From Synechococcus sp. AG-670-B23 (GTDB lineage: Bacteria; Cyanobacteriota; Cyanobacteriia; PCC-6307; Cyanobiaceae): 64,000 bases of DNA. The position numbers and the translations under genes were made by a program. Shown here in pieces: positions 10,158-19,060 of this stretch. The DNA lies in NCBI GenBank assembly GCA_003209165.1, contig QCSL01000003.1:19032-83031 (forward strand). The letters run 5' to 3'. Under the pieces are notes generated by a model. The model was not told where the DNA came from, searched no databases, and saw only the letters and a program-made list of their open reading frames with translations. The number at the start of each line of letters is the position of its first letter. Positions within the stretch are counted from its first letter, which is position 1.

Positions 10158-10828
10158 CGCTGCACCACCGAGAGAACCTTTGGTGTGATGAGGGCGTGGC
10201 CCCAATCCGGGTCGCGATGGAGAGTCAGCGGCTGATGACTCAGCTCATCGATGAGCTGTTGCGCCGATGCGGCGTGCACCACGGCATCCCGTTCGCCTTG
10301 CACCACCAGCACAGGTACTGCCTCCGGCCACCCCGTTGGCAGAGTTTTGCAGTGCGCCAGAAGCTCCAGATCCCGTTGCAGCCGCTGGCGCCCGAGGGTC
10401 GTCAGACCTTGCAGTAGAGGGGCTGGGGGCAGGGCGCTGAGGGCATGAGGTGAAGCGGCTTTGTCGAGGAAGCGTTCCAGCATCGGCAGTTCCTGGTCGC
10501 TGCCTAGGGCGGCCTGCATTCCCTGCAGAGCCGCCGCCAGAGCGCGCCCCGCACGACCGTTTGGCACGAAGGCGCTGAAGCTGCCCAGCAGCACTAGCGC
10601 ATCTGCCTGTGCCAGAACAGGTGCCGGCAGCAGATGCAGCCCAAGGGAGTGGGCGATCAACAGGTTGCGTCCCAGGCCGTTGCTCCAGCATGGAGCAACG
10701 GCCTTACCACCGTCGTAACCACGGTCTGCGCTGGTCCATGTCGCTCCCTCGTCTTCGAAGCGTTTACGCCAATGGGACCAAGCGCCGGCCTGGCCTGCCC
10801 AACCATGCATCGCCAGCACCTGCATCAT
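10139..10828 (-). CDS. Alpha/beta hydrolase, probable pimeloyl-ACP methyl ester esterase (BioK/BioH role)
   Basis: MMQVLAMHGWAGQAGAW...LIAHSLG...GERDAVVHAASA; located between bioF and bioC. Confidence 0.75.
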   Translation of the reverse strand: MMQVLAMHGWAGQAGAWSHWRKRFEDEGATWTSADRGYDGGKAVAPCWSNGLGRNLLIAHSLGLHLLPAPVLAQADALVLLGSFSAFVPNGRAGRALAAALQGMQAALGSDQELPMLERFLDKAASPHALSALPPAPLLQGLTTLGRQRLQRDLELLAHCKTLPTGWPEAVPVLVVQGERDAVVHAASAQQLIDELSHQPLTLHRDPDWGHALITPKVLSVVQRWLGSL

Positions 10829-11964
10829 CGAGAGCCGAGGGCTGCGAGCAGTTGCTCCAATGTGCCCCCCGGCAGGTCCCGCCGCAGCACCAGGCGCAAA
10901 CGGGCGGTTCCCTCCGGCACGGTGGGCGGCCGGATCGCCACCGACAGCAGACCCGCTTGTTCCAGCTGTTGCTGAAGGTCGAGCGCGTCTTGGTCTTCAC
11001 CGACCAGCAAGGGGAGCACGGGACCCTGCCCTGTTGGTTTCGTCCAGCCCTGGAGCTCCAGGGCGTTTCTCCAGCGCTCCGAGCGCTGGCTCAGCTCGCT
11101 TCCCCAGGAGGGGTTAGCCTGAATCAACTGGAGGGATGCCCTCGCTCCAGCAACGAGAGGTGGTGCCAGGGCCGTGGTGTAGCGGAAGGCCCCACTGGTT
11201 TGAAGCAGCCGCTCCATCGTGGTGTGATTCCCAGCCAGAAACGCACCTCCGCTGCCGAAGGCTTTCCCGAAGGTGCCGCACACCAAGGCCACGGGCTTTT
11301 GGAGTCCGTGGCAAAGCCCGCGGCCGCCTGGCCCCAGCACCCCTAGACCATGGGCTTCGTCCACCAGCAGCTGTGCACCGTGGTAAGCGCAAAGGTCGGC
11401 CATACCCTTCAGATCGGGGCTGGTGCCTTCCATGCTGAACAGGCTTTCGGTCACCACCACAGAGGGCGTCGTTGCCTGTTTGAGCCGCTGCAGCCGCTGG
11501 TCGAGATCTTGAAGATCGTTGTGGGCAAAGCGCTGCAGCCGCGCTCCACTGGTGCGGACGCCGGCCAGCAGCGAGTGGTGAATCAGCCGGTCCACCAATA
11601 CGGTGGTTTGCCTGTTACTCAGGGCCGTTAAGGCGGCGATGTTGGCTTGAAATCCGCTGGGGAAAAGCAGCACCCGGTCCCGGTTCAGCCAGGTGCCAAG
11701 GGCTGCCTCCAGCTCCAGATGGCGTGGTCGGGTGCCAGTGATCAGCCGAGATCCCCCGGCACCGACGCCATCGGAGGCCATGGCATCTGTCGCCGCGGCG
11801 AGGACATCTGGATGGCGGCTGAGGCCGAGGTAGTCGTTGCTCGCTAGATCGAGCAGCTGGCTTGTGCCGGAGGGATCCTGAAGCTGCCAGGGCTCCTGGC
11901 CGGAGTTCAAGCTCCGCAGGCGGCGGCGGCGAACTGGGTGGATGGGAGAGGCGTGGTCCCGCAT
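10825..11964 (-). CDS. bioF: 8-amino-7-oxononanoate synthase
   Basis: PLP aminotransferase-fold alpha-oxoamine synthase; DLASNDYLGLSRHPDV...VTESLFSMEGTSPDL...DEAHGLGVLGPGGRG. Confidence 0.93.
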   Translation of the reverse strand: MRDHASPIHPVRRRRLRSLNSGQEPWQLQDPSGTSQLLDLASNDYLGLSRHPDVLAAATDAMASDGVGAGGSRLITGTRPRHLELEAALGTWLNRDRVLLFPSGFQANIAALTALSNRQTTVLVDRLIHHSLLAGVRTSGARLQRFAHNDLQDLDQRLQRLKQATTPSVVVTESLFSMEGTSPDLKGMADLCAYHGAQLLVDEAHGLGVLGPGGRGLCHGLQKPVALVCGTFGKAFGSGGAFLAGNHTTMERLLQTSGAFRYTTALAPPLVAGARASLQLIQANPSWGSELSQRSERWRNALELQGWTKPTGQGPVLPLLVGEDQDALDLQQQLEQAGLLSVAIRPPTVPEGTARLRLVLRRDLPGGTLEQLLAALGSR

Positions 11965-12018
11965 CACAACAGTCTGGAATCCGCCCTGATCAAGGATGGC
12001 CGCAGTCCTCTGATCGTC

Positions 12019-12939
12019 ATGACCTGGGAGCGTTTCACTCTGCTGTTTCCTATTTGGACGTTGTTGGGAGCTTTGCTGGCGCTGCTGCATCCTCCGCTGT
12101 TCATTTGGTTCAAGGGGCCACTGATCGCCCTTGGACTCGGCGTGATCATGCTGGGCATGGGCGTCGGGCTGACCCCTGCCGACTTCGTGCGGGTTGGTCG
12201 ACGACCCCGCGCCATGCTGCTGGGGGTGCTGGTGCAGTTCCTGGTGATGCCGGCCCTCGCTGCTGTCATCTCGTCGGCTTTGCACTTGCCTGGGCCGCTT
12301 GCTGTGGGCTTGATTCTTGTCGGCTGCTGCCCGGGCGGCACCGCCAGCAATGTGGTGGCTTTGATCGGCCGTGGCGATGTGGCGCTTTCAGTGGTCATGA
12401 CAACGATCAGCACCTTGGCTGCGGTTGTGTTGACTCCGCGTCTCACGCAGCTGTTGGCCAGCCAGTACGTGCCGGTGGACGGTTGGGCACTGTTCTTGGC
12501 TGTGCTTCAGGTGGTGCTGTTGCCCGTCACCGTTGGGGTGGTGCTCAAGCGTGGTCTGCCCAGAGTGGCCAAGCGGATTGAGCCGGTAATGCCTCCCCTG
12601 GCTGTGATGGCCATTGTGATGATCGTCTCCAGCATCGTGGGCAGCCAGACGGCTGTGTTGCGCCAACAGGGGCCAGTGCTGATCATGGCTTGCCTGCTGC
12701 TTCATGGCGGCGGCTTTCTGCTCGGCTGGCTGCTTCCACGGCTGGCGGGGCAGACCGTGCAGGCCCAGAGGACCATCAGCATCGAGGTGGGCATGCAGAA
12801 CTCGGGTTTGGCGGTGGTGCTCGCCCGTAGTGGAGGCTTCGCCAGTCCTCTCACGGCGCTGCCGGGCGCCATCTCTGCGATGATTCATTGCCTGATCGGC
12901 AGCGCCCTTGCCGCCGTCTGGAGGCGTCAGTCTTCCTAG
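12019..12939 (+). CDS. Bile acid:sodium symporter (BASS) family transporter
   Basis: FIWFKGPLIALGLGVIMLGMGVGLTPADF...LVGCCPGGTASNVVALIGRGDVALSVVMT. Confidence 0.9.
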   Translation: MTWERFTLLFPIWTLLGALLALLHPPLFIWFKGPLIALGLGVIMLGMGVGLTPADFVRVGRRPRAMLLGVLVQFLVMPALAAVISSALHLPGPLAVGLILVGCCPGGTASNVVALIGRGDVALSVVMTTISTLAAVVLTPRLTQLLASQYVPVDGWALFLAVLQVVLLPVTVGVVLKRGLPRVAKRIEPVMPPLAVMAIVMIVSSIVGSQTAVLRQQGPVLIMACLLLHGGGFLLGWLLPRLAGQTVQAQRTISIEVGMQNSGLAVVLARSGGFASPLTALPGAISAMIHCLIGSALAAVWRRQSS

Positions 12940-13166
12940 GGCGATCCCCCATCGTGGAGTTCGAACAGCAGGCGGGCGGCAAGTCCACGGGATATTCGTC
13001 GTGCCGCGAGCAGATCACAGATCCAGGTGAACAGCGGTGGGGCATCGGTTGTGGATGCCAGGCGCTTTTCGAGGGTCTTTAGCTCGTTGACGTCGCTGCA
13101 GCCCCGCAGGGCATCGATCAGGGTGTCTTCAGCTGGCCGCGGCTTGGTGAGCTGAGTGCTGGTCAC
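12936..13166 (-). CDS. Conserved small hypothetical protein
   Basis: VTSTQLTKPRPAEDTLIDALRGCSDVNELKTLEKRLA...; stop overlaps the convergent BASS gene. Confidence 0.55.
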   Translation of the reverse strand: MTSTQLTKPRPAEDTLIDALRGCSDVNELKTLEKRLASTTDAPPLFTWICDLLAARRISRGLAARLLFELHDGGSP

Positions 13167-13244
13167 AGGGAGTGGCGTTCGTTCTTCTCTGTCATGGCAT
13201 CGGCGGCGTGGCTCTGTCACCCTCAGACTTTTGAGGGCAGCCAC

Positions 13245-13273
13245 AAAAAAGCCTTGGTGGACTCACCAAGGCT
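13245..13273 (-). terminator. Rho-independent terminator-like hairpin read on the minus strand
   Basis: Perfect 10-bp stem AGCCTTGGTG-GACT-CACCAAGGCT (13250-13273) flanked by A6 on the + strand (T6 on the minus strand). Confidence 0.65.
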
Positions 13274-13409
13274 CGAAGCATTCTCTTCACTATTTTTCAT
13301 GATTTGCCTTGGTTTCGTCAAAGGGAGTCGGCAGATTTGATTCATGGCATTGGCTTGGCTTATCGCTCGCTGGAAAAGACGGCTCGGCCAGGCTCCTTAA
13401 GATCATTCT

Positions 13410-16184
13410 ATGAACCAATCGACACCGGCCACGCCTCGATCAGAGCCCGATGTCGATCGCAGTGCCCCTCTCAAACCCTCAGAAATCTTTCCTTTTCCGC
13501 TGGATGATTTCCAGTTAGAAGCCATGGATGCCCTCAACCAGGGGCACTCGGTCGTTGTCAGCGCCCCCACTGGATCCGGCAAAACGCTGATCGGTGAATA
13601 TGCCATTCATCGTGCGCTGGCCCACGGCCAGAAAGTTTTCTACACCACACCGCTAAAGGCTCTGTCCAATCAGAAACTGCGCGATTTCCGCGACCAGTTC
13701 GGTGCTGAGGATGTGGGGTTGATGACTGGTGACCTCAGCGTGAATCGCGAGGCTTCCATCGTTGTTATGACCACGGAGATCTTCCGCAACATGCTCTACG
13801 CCGAGGCGGGTGAGCACGATGATCCTCTCGCTGATGTTGAAGCTGTGGTGCTCGATGAGTGTCACTACATGAACGACTCTCAGCGCGGCACGGTGTGGGA
13901 GGAATCGATTATTCACTGCCTGCCGACGGTGCAGCTGGTGGCGCTCTCCGCCACGGTGGCCAATGCCGGCCAGCTCACCGATTGGATCGAGAAGGTCCAT
14001 GGACCGACCACGTTGGTGATGAGTGATCACCGGCCGGTTCCGCTCCAGTTCAGCTTCTGCAGTGCCAAGGGATTGCACCCACTGCTGAACGAAGCCGGCA
14101 CGGGTCTGCATCCCAACTGCACAGTCTGGCGCGCGCCCAAAGGCCACAAGCGCAAAGGGCGTTCCCAGAAGCCGCCGCAACCGGAGCCACCGCCGATCAG
14201 CTTCGTTGTGGCCCAGATGGCTGAGCGGCAAATGCTCCCGGCGATCTATTTCATCTTCAGCCGCCGCGGCTGTGACAAGGCGGTTCGGGATCTGGGGGTG
14301 CAGTGTCTGGTGACACCACAGGAGCAGGCGCGGATCAAGGAGCGCTTGACGGCCTACAGCCATGGCAACCCCGAGGCCGTGCGGGATGGAATCCACGCTG
14401 ACGCGCTGCTGAGGGGCATCGCTGCCCACCATGCCGGTGTTCTTCCCGCCTGGAAGGAGTTGATCGAGGAGCTCTTCCAGCAGGGGCTGGTGAAGGTGGT
14501 CTTCGCGACGGAGACCCTGGCGGCGGGTATCAACATGCCGGCCCGCAGCACGGTGATTGCGGCCCTGTCCAAGCGCACCGAACGGGGGCATCGCCCGCTG
14601 ATGGGTAGTGAGTTCCTGCAGATGGCCGGTCGGGCCGGGCGGCGTGGCCTCGATTCCCAGGGCTACGTCGTGACGGTGCAAAGCCGGTTTGAAGGGGTGC
14701 GTGAAGCGGGTCAGCTGGCGACAAGTCCCGCCGACCCTCTCGTGAGCCAGTTCACCCCCAGCTACGGCATGGTTCTGAACCTGCTGCAGCGCCACGATCT
14801 GGCCAAGGCGAGGGAGCTGGTCGAACGCAGCTTTGGCCGCTATCTGGCGGGGCTTGACCTCGTGGAGGACGAGGAGAATCTCTCCCAACTGCGGCTGCAA
14901 CTCAGCCAGCTGGAGGGCGTCGCCGGCGACATTCCCTGGGAGGACTTCGAGGATTACGAGAAAATGCGTGGGCGGCTCCGCGAGGAGCGGCGCTTGCTCC
15001 GCATTCTTCAGCAGCAAGCCGAGGAAACGCTGGCCAATGAGCTGACGATGGCCCTGCAGTTCGCCAGCACCGGCACCTTGGTCAGCCTCAAATCGCCGCA
15101 GCTTCGGGGGCGTGTCGCGCCCGCGGTGATCGTCGAGAAGGTGAAGGGGCCTGGTCAATTCCCGCTGCTGCTCTGCTTGACCGATGAAAACGTCTGGATT
15201 TTGCTGCCCTGTCAGGCCGTGGTGAGCATCCATGCGGAGCTCAGTTGTCTGCAGGTGGATGGGTTGGAGGCACCAGAGTTGACCCGTTCCGGTGAGTTGC
15301 GCCATGGCGATCAGGCCAGTGGCGGTTTGGCGTTAGCGGTAGCCCACATGGCGCGGCGCCACGACATGACCACCCCGCAATACGACTTGGCTGGGGAGGT
15401 GTTGACCCAGGCCCGGCTGGTGCGGGATCTCGAGCAGGAGCAGGAGCAGCATCCCGCCCATCGCTGGGGAGATCGCAAGCAGCTGAAGAAGCACCGCCGG
15501 CGCATGGAAGATCTGGAACTGGAGATCGCTGAACGGCAGCAGCTGCTGCATCAGCGGGCCAACCGTCACTGGGAGACCTTCCTGGCCTTGATGGAGATCC
15601 TGCAGCATTTCGGATGCCTTGATGAGCTGGATCCCACGGAGATCGGCCGCACAGTTGCTGCACTGCGGGGCGACAACGAACTTTGGCTGGGGCTGGCTCT
15701 GATGAGTGGGCATCTCGATGACCTTTCCCCACCAGACCTGGCGGCTGTGTTCGAGGCGATCAGCACGGAGGTCAACCGCCCCGATCTTTGGAGCGGCTTC
15801 CCGCCGCCAGCGGCAGCTGAGGAAGCCCTGCAGGATCTGTCGGGTCTGCGTCGCGAGCTGCTGCGGGCCCAGGAACGCGCCGGTGTGGTCGTGCCGGCCT
15901 GGTGGGAACCCGAGCTCATGGGTCTTGTGGATGCCTGGGCGCGGGGAACCTCTTGGAGCGATCTGATCGCTAACACGTCTTTAGATGAAGGCGATGTGGT
16001 GCGAATAATGCGCCGCACTGTGGATCTTCTGGCCCAGGTTCCCTACTGCGAGGCCATCAGCGAGCAGTTGCGCAGCCATGCCCGTCAGGCTTTGAAAGCG
16101 ATCAATCGCTTTCCCGTGGCCGAGGCCGAGGATCTGTTGCCGCCCTCCGCTGCGCTCAACCCGGCAACAGAGCGGGCGGCCTGA
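13410..16184 (+). CDS. Ski2/Mtr4-like DEAD/DEAH RNA helicase
   Basis: APTGSGKTLIGEYAIHRAL, DECHYMND, ALSATVAN, QMAGRAGRRGLDSQGY motifs. Confidence 0.93.
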   Translation: MNQSTPATPRSEPDVDRSAPLKPSEIFPFPLDDFQLEAMDALNQGHSVVVSAPTGSGKTLIGEYAIHRALAHGQKVFYTTPLKALSNQKLRDFRDQFGAEDVGLMTGDLSVNREASIVVMTTEIFRNMLYAEAGEHDDPLADVEAVVLDECHYMNDSQRGTVWEESIIHCLPTVQLVALSATVANAGQLTDWIEKVHGPTTLVMSDHRPVPLQFSFCSAKGLHPLLNEAGTGLHPNCTVWRAPKGHKRKGRSQKPPQPEPPPISFVVAQMAERQMLPAIYFIFSRRGCDKAVRDLGVQCLVTPQEQARIKERLTAYSHGNPEAVRDGIHADALLRGIAAHHAGVLPAWKELIEELFQQGLVKVVFATETLAAGINMPARSTVIAALSKRTERGHRPLMGSEFLQMAGRAGRRGLDSQGYVVTVQSRFEGVREAGQLATSPADPLVSQFTPSYGMVLNLLQRHDLAKARELVERSFGRYLAGLDLVEDEENLSQLRLQLSQLEGVAGDIPWEDFEDYEKMRGRLREERRLLRILQQQAEETLANELTMALQFASTGTLVSLKSPQLRGRVAPAVIVEKVKGPGQFPLLLCLTDENVWILLPCQAVVSIHAELSCLQVDGLEAPELTRSGELRHGDQASGGLALAVAHMARRHDMTTPQYDLAGEVLTQARLVRDLEQEQEQHPAHRWGDRKQLKKHRRRMEDLELEIAERQQLLHQRANRHWETFLALMEILQHFGCLDELDPTEIGRTVAALRGDNELWLGLALMSGHLDDLSPPDLAAVFEAISTEVNRPDLWSGFPPPAAAEEALQDLSGLRRELLRAQERAGVVVPAWWEPELMGLVDAWARGTSWSDLIANTSLDEGDVVRIMRRTVDLLAQVPYCEAISEQLRSHARQALKAINRFPVAEAEDLLPPSAALNPATERAA

Positions 16185-16186
16185 GC

Positions 16187-17584
16187 TCAGGCTTCCGGAG
16201 CGGCCATGGCGCAAGGATTCACCTGCTGATTAAAGTCTGCTTCTGTGATGTGGCCGAGCTCCAAGGCCGCCTGCTTCAGCGTCAGCCCCTGGTGGTAGGC
16301 ATGCTGAGCGATGGCACTGGCCTTCTCGTAACCGATGCTCGGGGTCAAGGCGGTAACCAGCATCAAGGAGCCATCAACGAACCGCTGAATCTGCTCCCGA
16401 TCAGGCTTTAAGCCCTCCACTAAGTTCTGGCGGAAGCTAGTCATCGCGTCCTTGAGCATTCGGATCGACTGCAGCAGGTTGAAGCCGATCAAGGGCTTGT
16501 AGACATTCATCTGCAGATGGCCGCCTGCTCCGGCGGCTGCCACGGCGCCATCGAGTCCGATCACCTGGGTGCAGACCATGGCCATGGCCTCGCACTGGGT
16601 GGGATTGATTTTCCCCGGCATGATCGAGCTGCCGGGTTCGTTGGCAGGCAGCAGTAACTCCCCTAGCCCCGCTCGGGGGCCACACCCGAGCAGACGAAGG
16701 TCGTTGGAGATCCGGAGCAAGGCCACCGACAGCAGGCGAAGTTGCCCCATCGCATGGACGAGAGCGTCATGGCCGGCCATTACAGCGAACAGGTTCCCGG
16801 CAGGACGGACCTCGATGCCAGCGACTCTGCTCAGCTCTTCCGCCACGGCATGGCGGAAGCCCGGCGGCGTGTTCAACCCTGTGCCCACTGCGGTGCCCCC
16901 CAGGGGAAGATCGCCAAGGCTTACAAGACAGTCCTCCAGCCAAGCCTGGGCTTGTTTGAGTTGATCCCGCCAAGCGGCGACTTCGTCGCCAAGCCGCAGG
17001 GGCACTGCATCCTGTAGATGGGTGCGCCCAATCTTGACGATTGGCATCCAGGCCTGGGCTTTGGCATCCAAGGCCTGCACCAGGGCCTGAAGCGCCGGCA
17101 GCAGCCCATCCTTCAGTTGCTTGGCCGCGGCGACGTGGATGGCTGCAGGAAACACATCATTGGTCGATTGCGACCGATTGACGTGATCATTCGGATGCAC
17201 CGGGCTGTGACAGCCGAGAGCTGTATCTGAGGCCTTAGACGCCAGATTGCTGATCACCTCGTTGATGTTCATGTTGGTCTGGGTCCCGCTTCCGGTTTGC
17301 CAGACCCGAAGCGGGAACTGATCGTTGTGCTGGCCTGCGGCAATGGCATCGGCCGCCGTGCAGATCAACTCAACTTGTTCAATGCTCAGGAGCTCATGCT
17401 GGCCGTTCACCGTGGCGCAGGAGCGTTTGATCCAGGCCAGGGCCTGGATGATTTCGAGCGGGATGCGTTCATCGCTGATGGCGAAGTTCTGAAGCGACCG
17501 CTGGGTCTGGGCTCCCCAGAGCGCCTCGGACGCCACCTCAATGCCCCCCAGGCTGTCGGTTTCAATCCTGAACGGCTGCGTCAT
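16187..17584 (-). CDS. fumC: Fumarate hydratase class II
   Basis: MTQPFRIETDSLGGIEVASEALWGAQTQRS...GSSIMPGKINPTQCEA signature. Confidence 0.96.
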   Translation of the reverse strand: MTQPFRIETDSLGGIEVASEALWGAQTQRSLQNFAISDERIPLEIIQALAWIKRSCATVNGQHELLSIEQVELICTAADAIAAGQHNDQFPLRVWQTGSGTQTNMNINEVISNLASKASDTALGCHSPVHPNDHVNRSQSTNDVFPAAIHVAAAKQLKDGLLPALQALVQALDAKAQAWMPIVKIGRTHLQDAVPLRLGDEVAAWRDQLKQAQAWLEDCLVSLGDLPLGGTAVGTGLNTPPGFRHAVAEELSRVAGIEVRPAGNLFAVMAGHDALVHAMGQLRLLSVALLRISNDLRLLGCGPRAGLGELLLPANEPGSSIMPGKINPTQCEAMAMVCTQVIGLDGAVAAAGAGGHLQMNVYKPLIGFNLLQSIRMLKDAMTSFRQNLVEGLKPDREQIQRFVDGSLMLVTALTPSIGYEKASAIAQHAYHQGLTLKQAALELGHITEADFNQQVNPCAMAAPEA

Positions 17585-17680
17585 CGGATCTTCGGCGTGA
17601 TCGAGCGTTACTTCGATCATCCGTGATCACCATCCGTTGGTCGTGCCATCGTTCCGCATCAACCGTTTCGGTGGTATCAG

Positions 17681-18196
17681 GTGCAGGTTCAGCGCTCCCA
17701 TGGCATCGCATTGCCGCTGCCCGATACATCCCTGGCTCAGCTGCAGGGCTACCTGTCGCAGCCTGGGCGTCCGCTGAAGGCACTGTTGAATCGCAAAAAG
17801 GTGGAGCGGCTTGAGGATGGCCGATTCTTTTATTCCTCCCGTCCGTATAAATTGCTCAATTTTCAGCTCAAACCAGAGGTGGTGATCCGTTCCAGCTGGG
17901 ATGGCGATCAACTCATCATTGTTTTCGAACACTGCACGATTAATGGCCTCGGTCGTTTGCAGGATCTGGTGAAGTTCCAGTGCCAGGCATGGATCCGTCC
18001 CGAGCAGGAACGGTTGATCGCCACGGCGGATCTCAGTCTTGAACTGTCTCGGAGTGGAGCAGGGGCTCTCTTGCCCAAGCCGCTGATGCAACGTACGGGG
18101 GAACTCGCACTGGGTTTGGTGACGGATCGCTTGGAAAAGCGTTGTCGCACCGGATTGATCAGAGGAGCACTTAATTGGATTGCACGACACCCCTAA
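17681..18196 (+). CDS. DUF1997 family protein
   Basis: LPDTSLAQLQGYLSQPGRPLKALLNRKKVERLEDGRFFYSSRPYKLLNF. Confidence 0.7.
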   Translation: MQVQRSHGIALPLPDTSLAQLQGYLSQPGRPLKALLNRKKVERLEDGRFFYSSRPYKLLNFQLKPEVVIRSSWDGDQLIIVFEHCTINGLGRLQDLVKFQCQAWIRPEQERLIATADLSLELSRSGAGALLPKPLMQRTGELALGLVTDRLEKRCRTGLIRGALNWIARHP

Positions 18197-19058
18197 AGCT
18201 GCTTTATTTCATGGTGGTAGGGTCACTGAATTAAAACCTTCCGCACTTGGTGTTGTGGTAACTGCGGCAGCTTCAGCCAAGTCAGTGTTGAGTTTTCGGA
18301 ACTTCTCTCTTCGTTGCGATAAGTCGGACCCTCAAATTACGTTTGAAACTCCTTGGAATTGGGAGTGTGGTCAAGGTAAAAGGATTGCCGTCATTACGAA
18401 CAACTCATTTTTGAGGTATCAGTTTATTGCTTGCATGTCTGGACTTGTTTCCCCAGTTTCTGGCGAAATTCTTGGTAACAGCGTAATTGGCTGGCCTGTT
18501 GGAGGAGAGGGAGGTTTAGATAGAAAGTTGCGCATTTCCCATTCTGTAAAGTTTCTATCGGCGGTCTACAGCGATTGTCTTGATCAATCTCTCGTCAGCA
18601 TTGATGAGTTTTGGGGAATCTTGTCGGATGTTGGTATTGATCCTGGTTTAGTGATTAAGGAGCTTCCTAAGAATCAGAAGGATTTTTTTGCTTTGGCATT
18701 GTCTGTGCTTTTTTCATTTGATTGTTATTTGATCCCAAAGACAAGATTTTTAATGTCTAAGCCTGCTAAGGCTCTGCGGGAATTGTTATTAAAGCAGCTT
18801 GAAGGAAAGATGCTTTTCACCACTTCGGCCAATGTTCAGTTCCAACGCGAGTTCTGTACAGATGGTATTGTTCTTGGACCCTTAGGTCAGATTCTTTTTG
18901 CGGGTAAGCTTTTAGATGTGATCCAGTGGGCTGACGAAAATCTTGAAGACTTCGGTATGCCAGAATTAGAGGATGATAATTTTGATTTGAATTTGAATTT
19001 GAATTTGAACTTGAAGAATTCTGAATCTGTCGGCGACGGAATTGGTGGTGAATTTTAA
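18180..19058 (+). CDS. Degenerate ABC transporter ATPase-like protein (KpsT-type polysaccharide exporter NBD lacking catalytic motifs)
   Basis: Overall KpsT-like pattern (GKRIAVITNNSFLRYQFIACMSGLVSPVSGEI...ALALSVLFSFDCYLI) followed by a KpsM-like permease and a KpsE-like gene; Walker A/B, signature and H-loop residues not present. Confidence 0.75.
   Translation: MHDTPKAALFHGGRVTELKPSALGVVVTAAASAKSVLSFRNFSLRCDKSDPQITFETPWNWECGQGKRIAVITNNSFLRYQFIACMSGLVSPVSGEILGNSVIGWPVGGEGGLDRKLRISHSVKFLSAVYSDCLDQSLVSIDEFWGILSDVGIDPGLVIKELPKNQKDFFALALSVLFSFDCYLIPKTRFLMSKPAKALRELLLKQLEGKMLFTTSANVQFQREFCTDGIVLGPLGQILFAGKLLDVIQWADENLEDFGMPELEDDNFDLNLNLNLNLKNSESVGDGIGGEF
18981..19014 (+). repeat. In-frame hexanucleotide repeat (TTGAAT)n encoding LNLNLNLN
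   Basis: tttgat ttgaat ttgaat ttgaat ttgaac ttgaag read directly. Confidence 0.9.
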
Positions 19059-19060
19059 AA

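Noticed and set aside
13275-13345. Short minus-strand ORF MNQICRLPLTKPRQIMKNSEENASSLGESTKAFLWLPSKV
   Set aside because: It runs through the terminator hairpin, has no recognisable start context and no family pattern; a non-coding RNA or leader fits better.
13653-15305. 550-aa minus-strand ORF antisense to the Ski2-like helicase
   Set aside because: Typical high-GC shadow ORF; low-complexity H/Q/R-rich translation and no domain pattern, whereas the + strand has all helicase motifs.
18981-19014. Phase variation by the TTGAAT repeat
   Set aside because: The 6-nt unit preserves the reading frame, so copy-number change would alter length but not switch the gene off.
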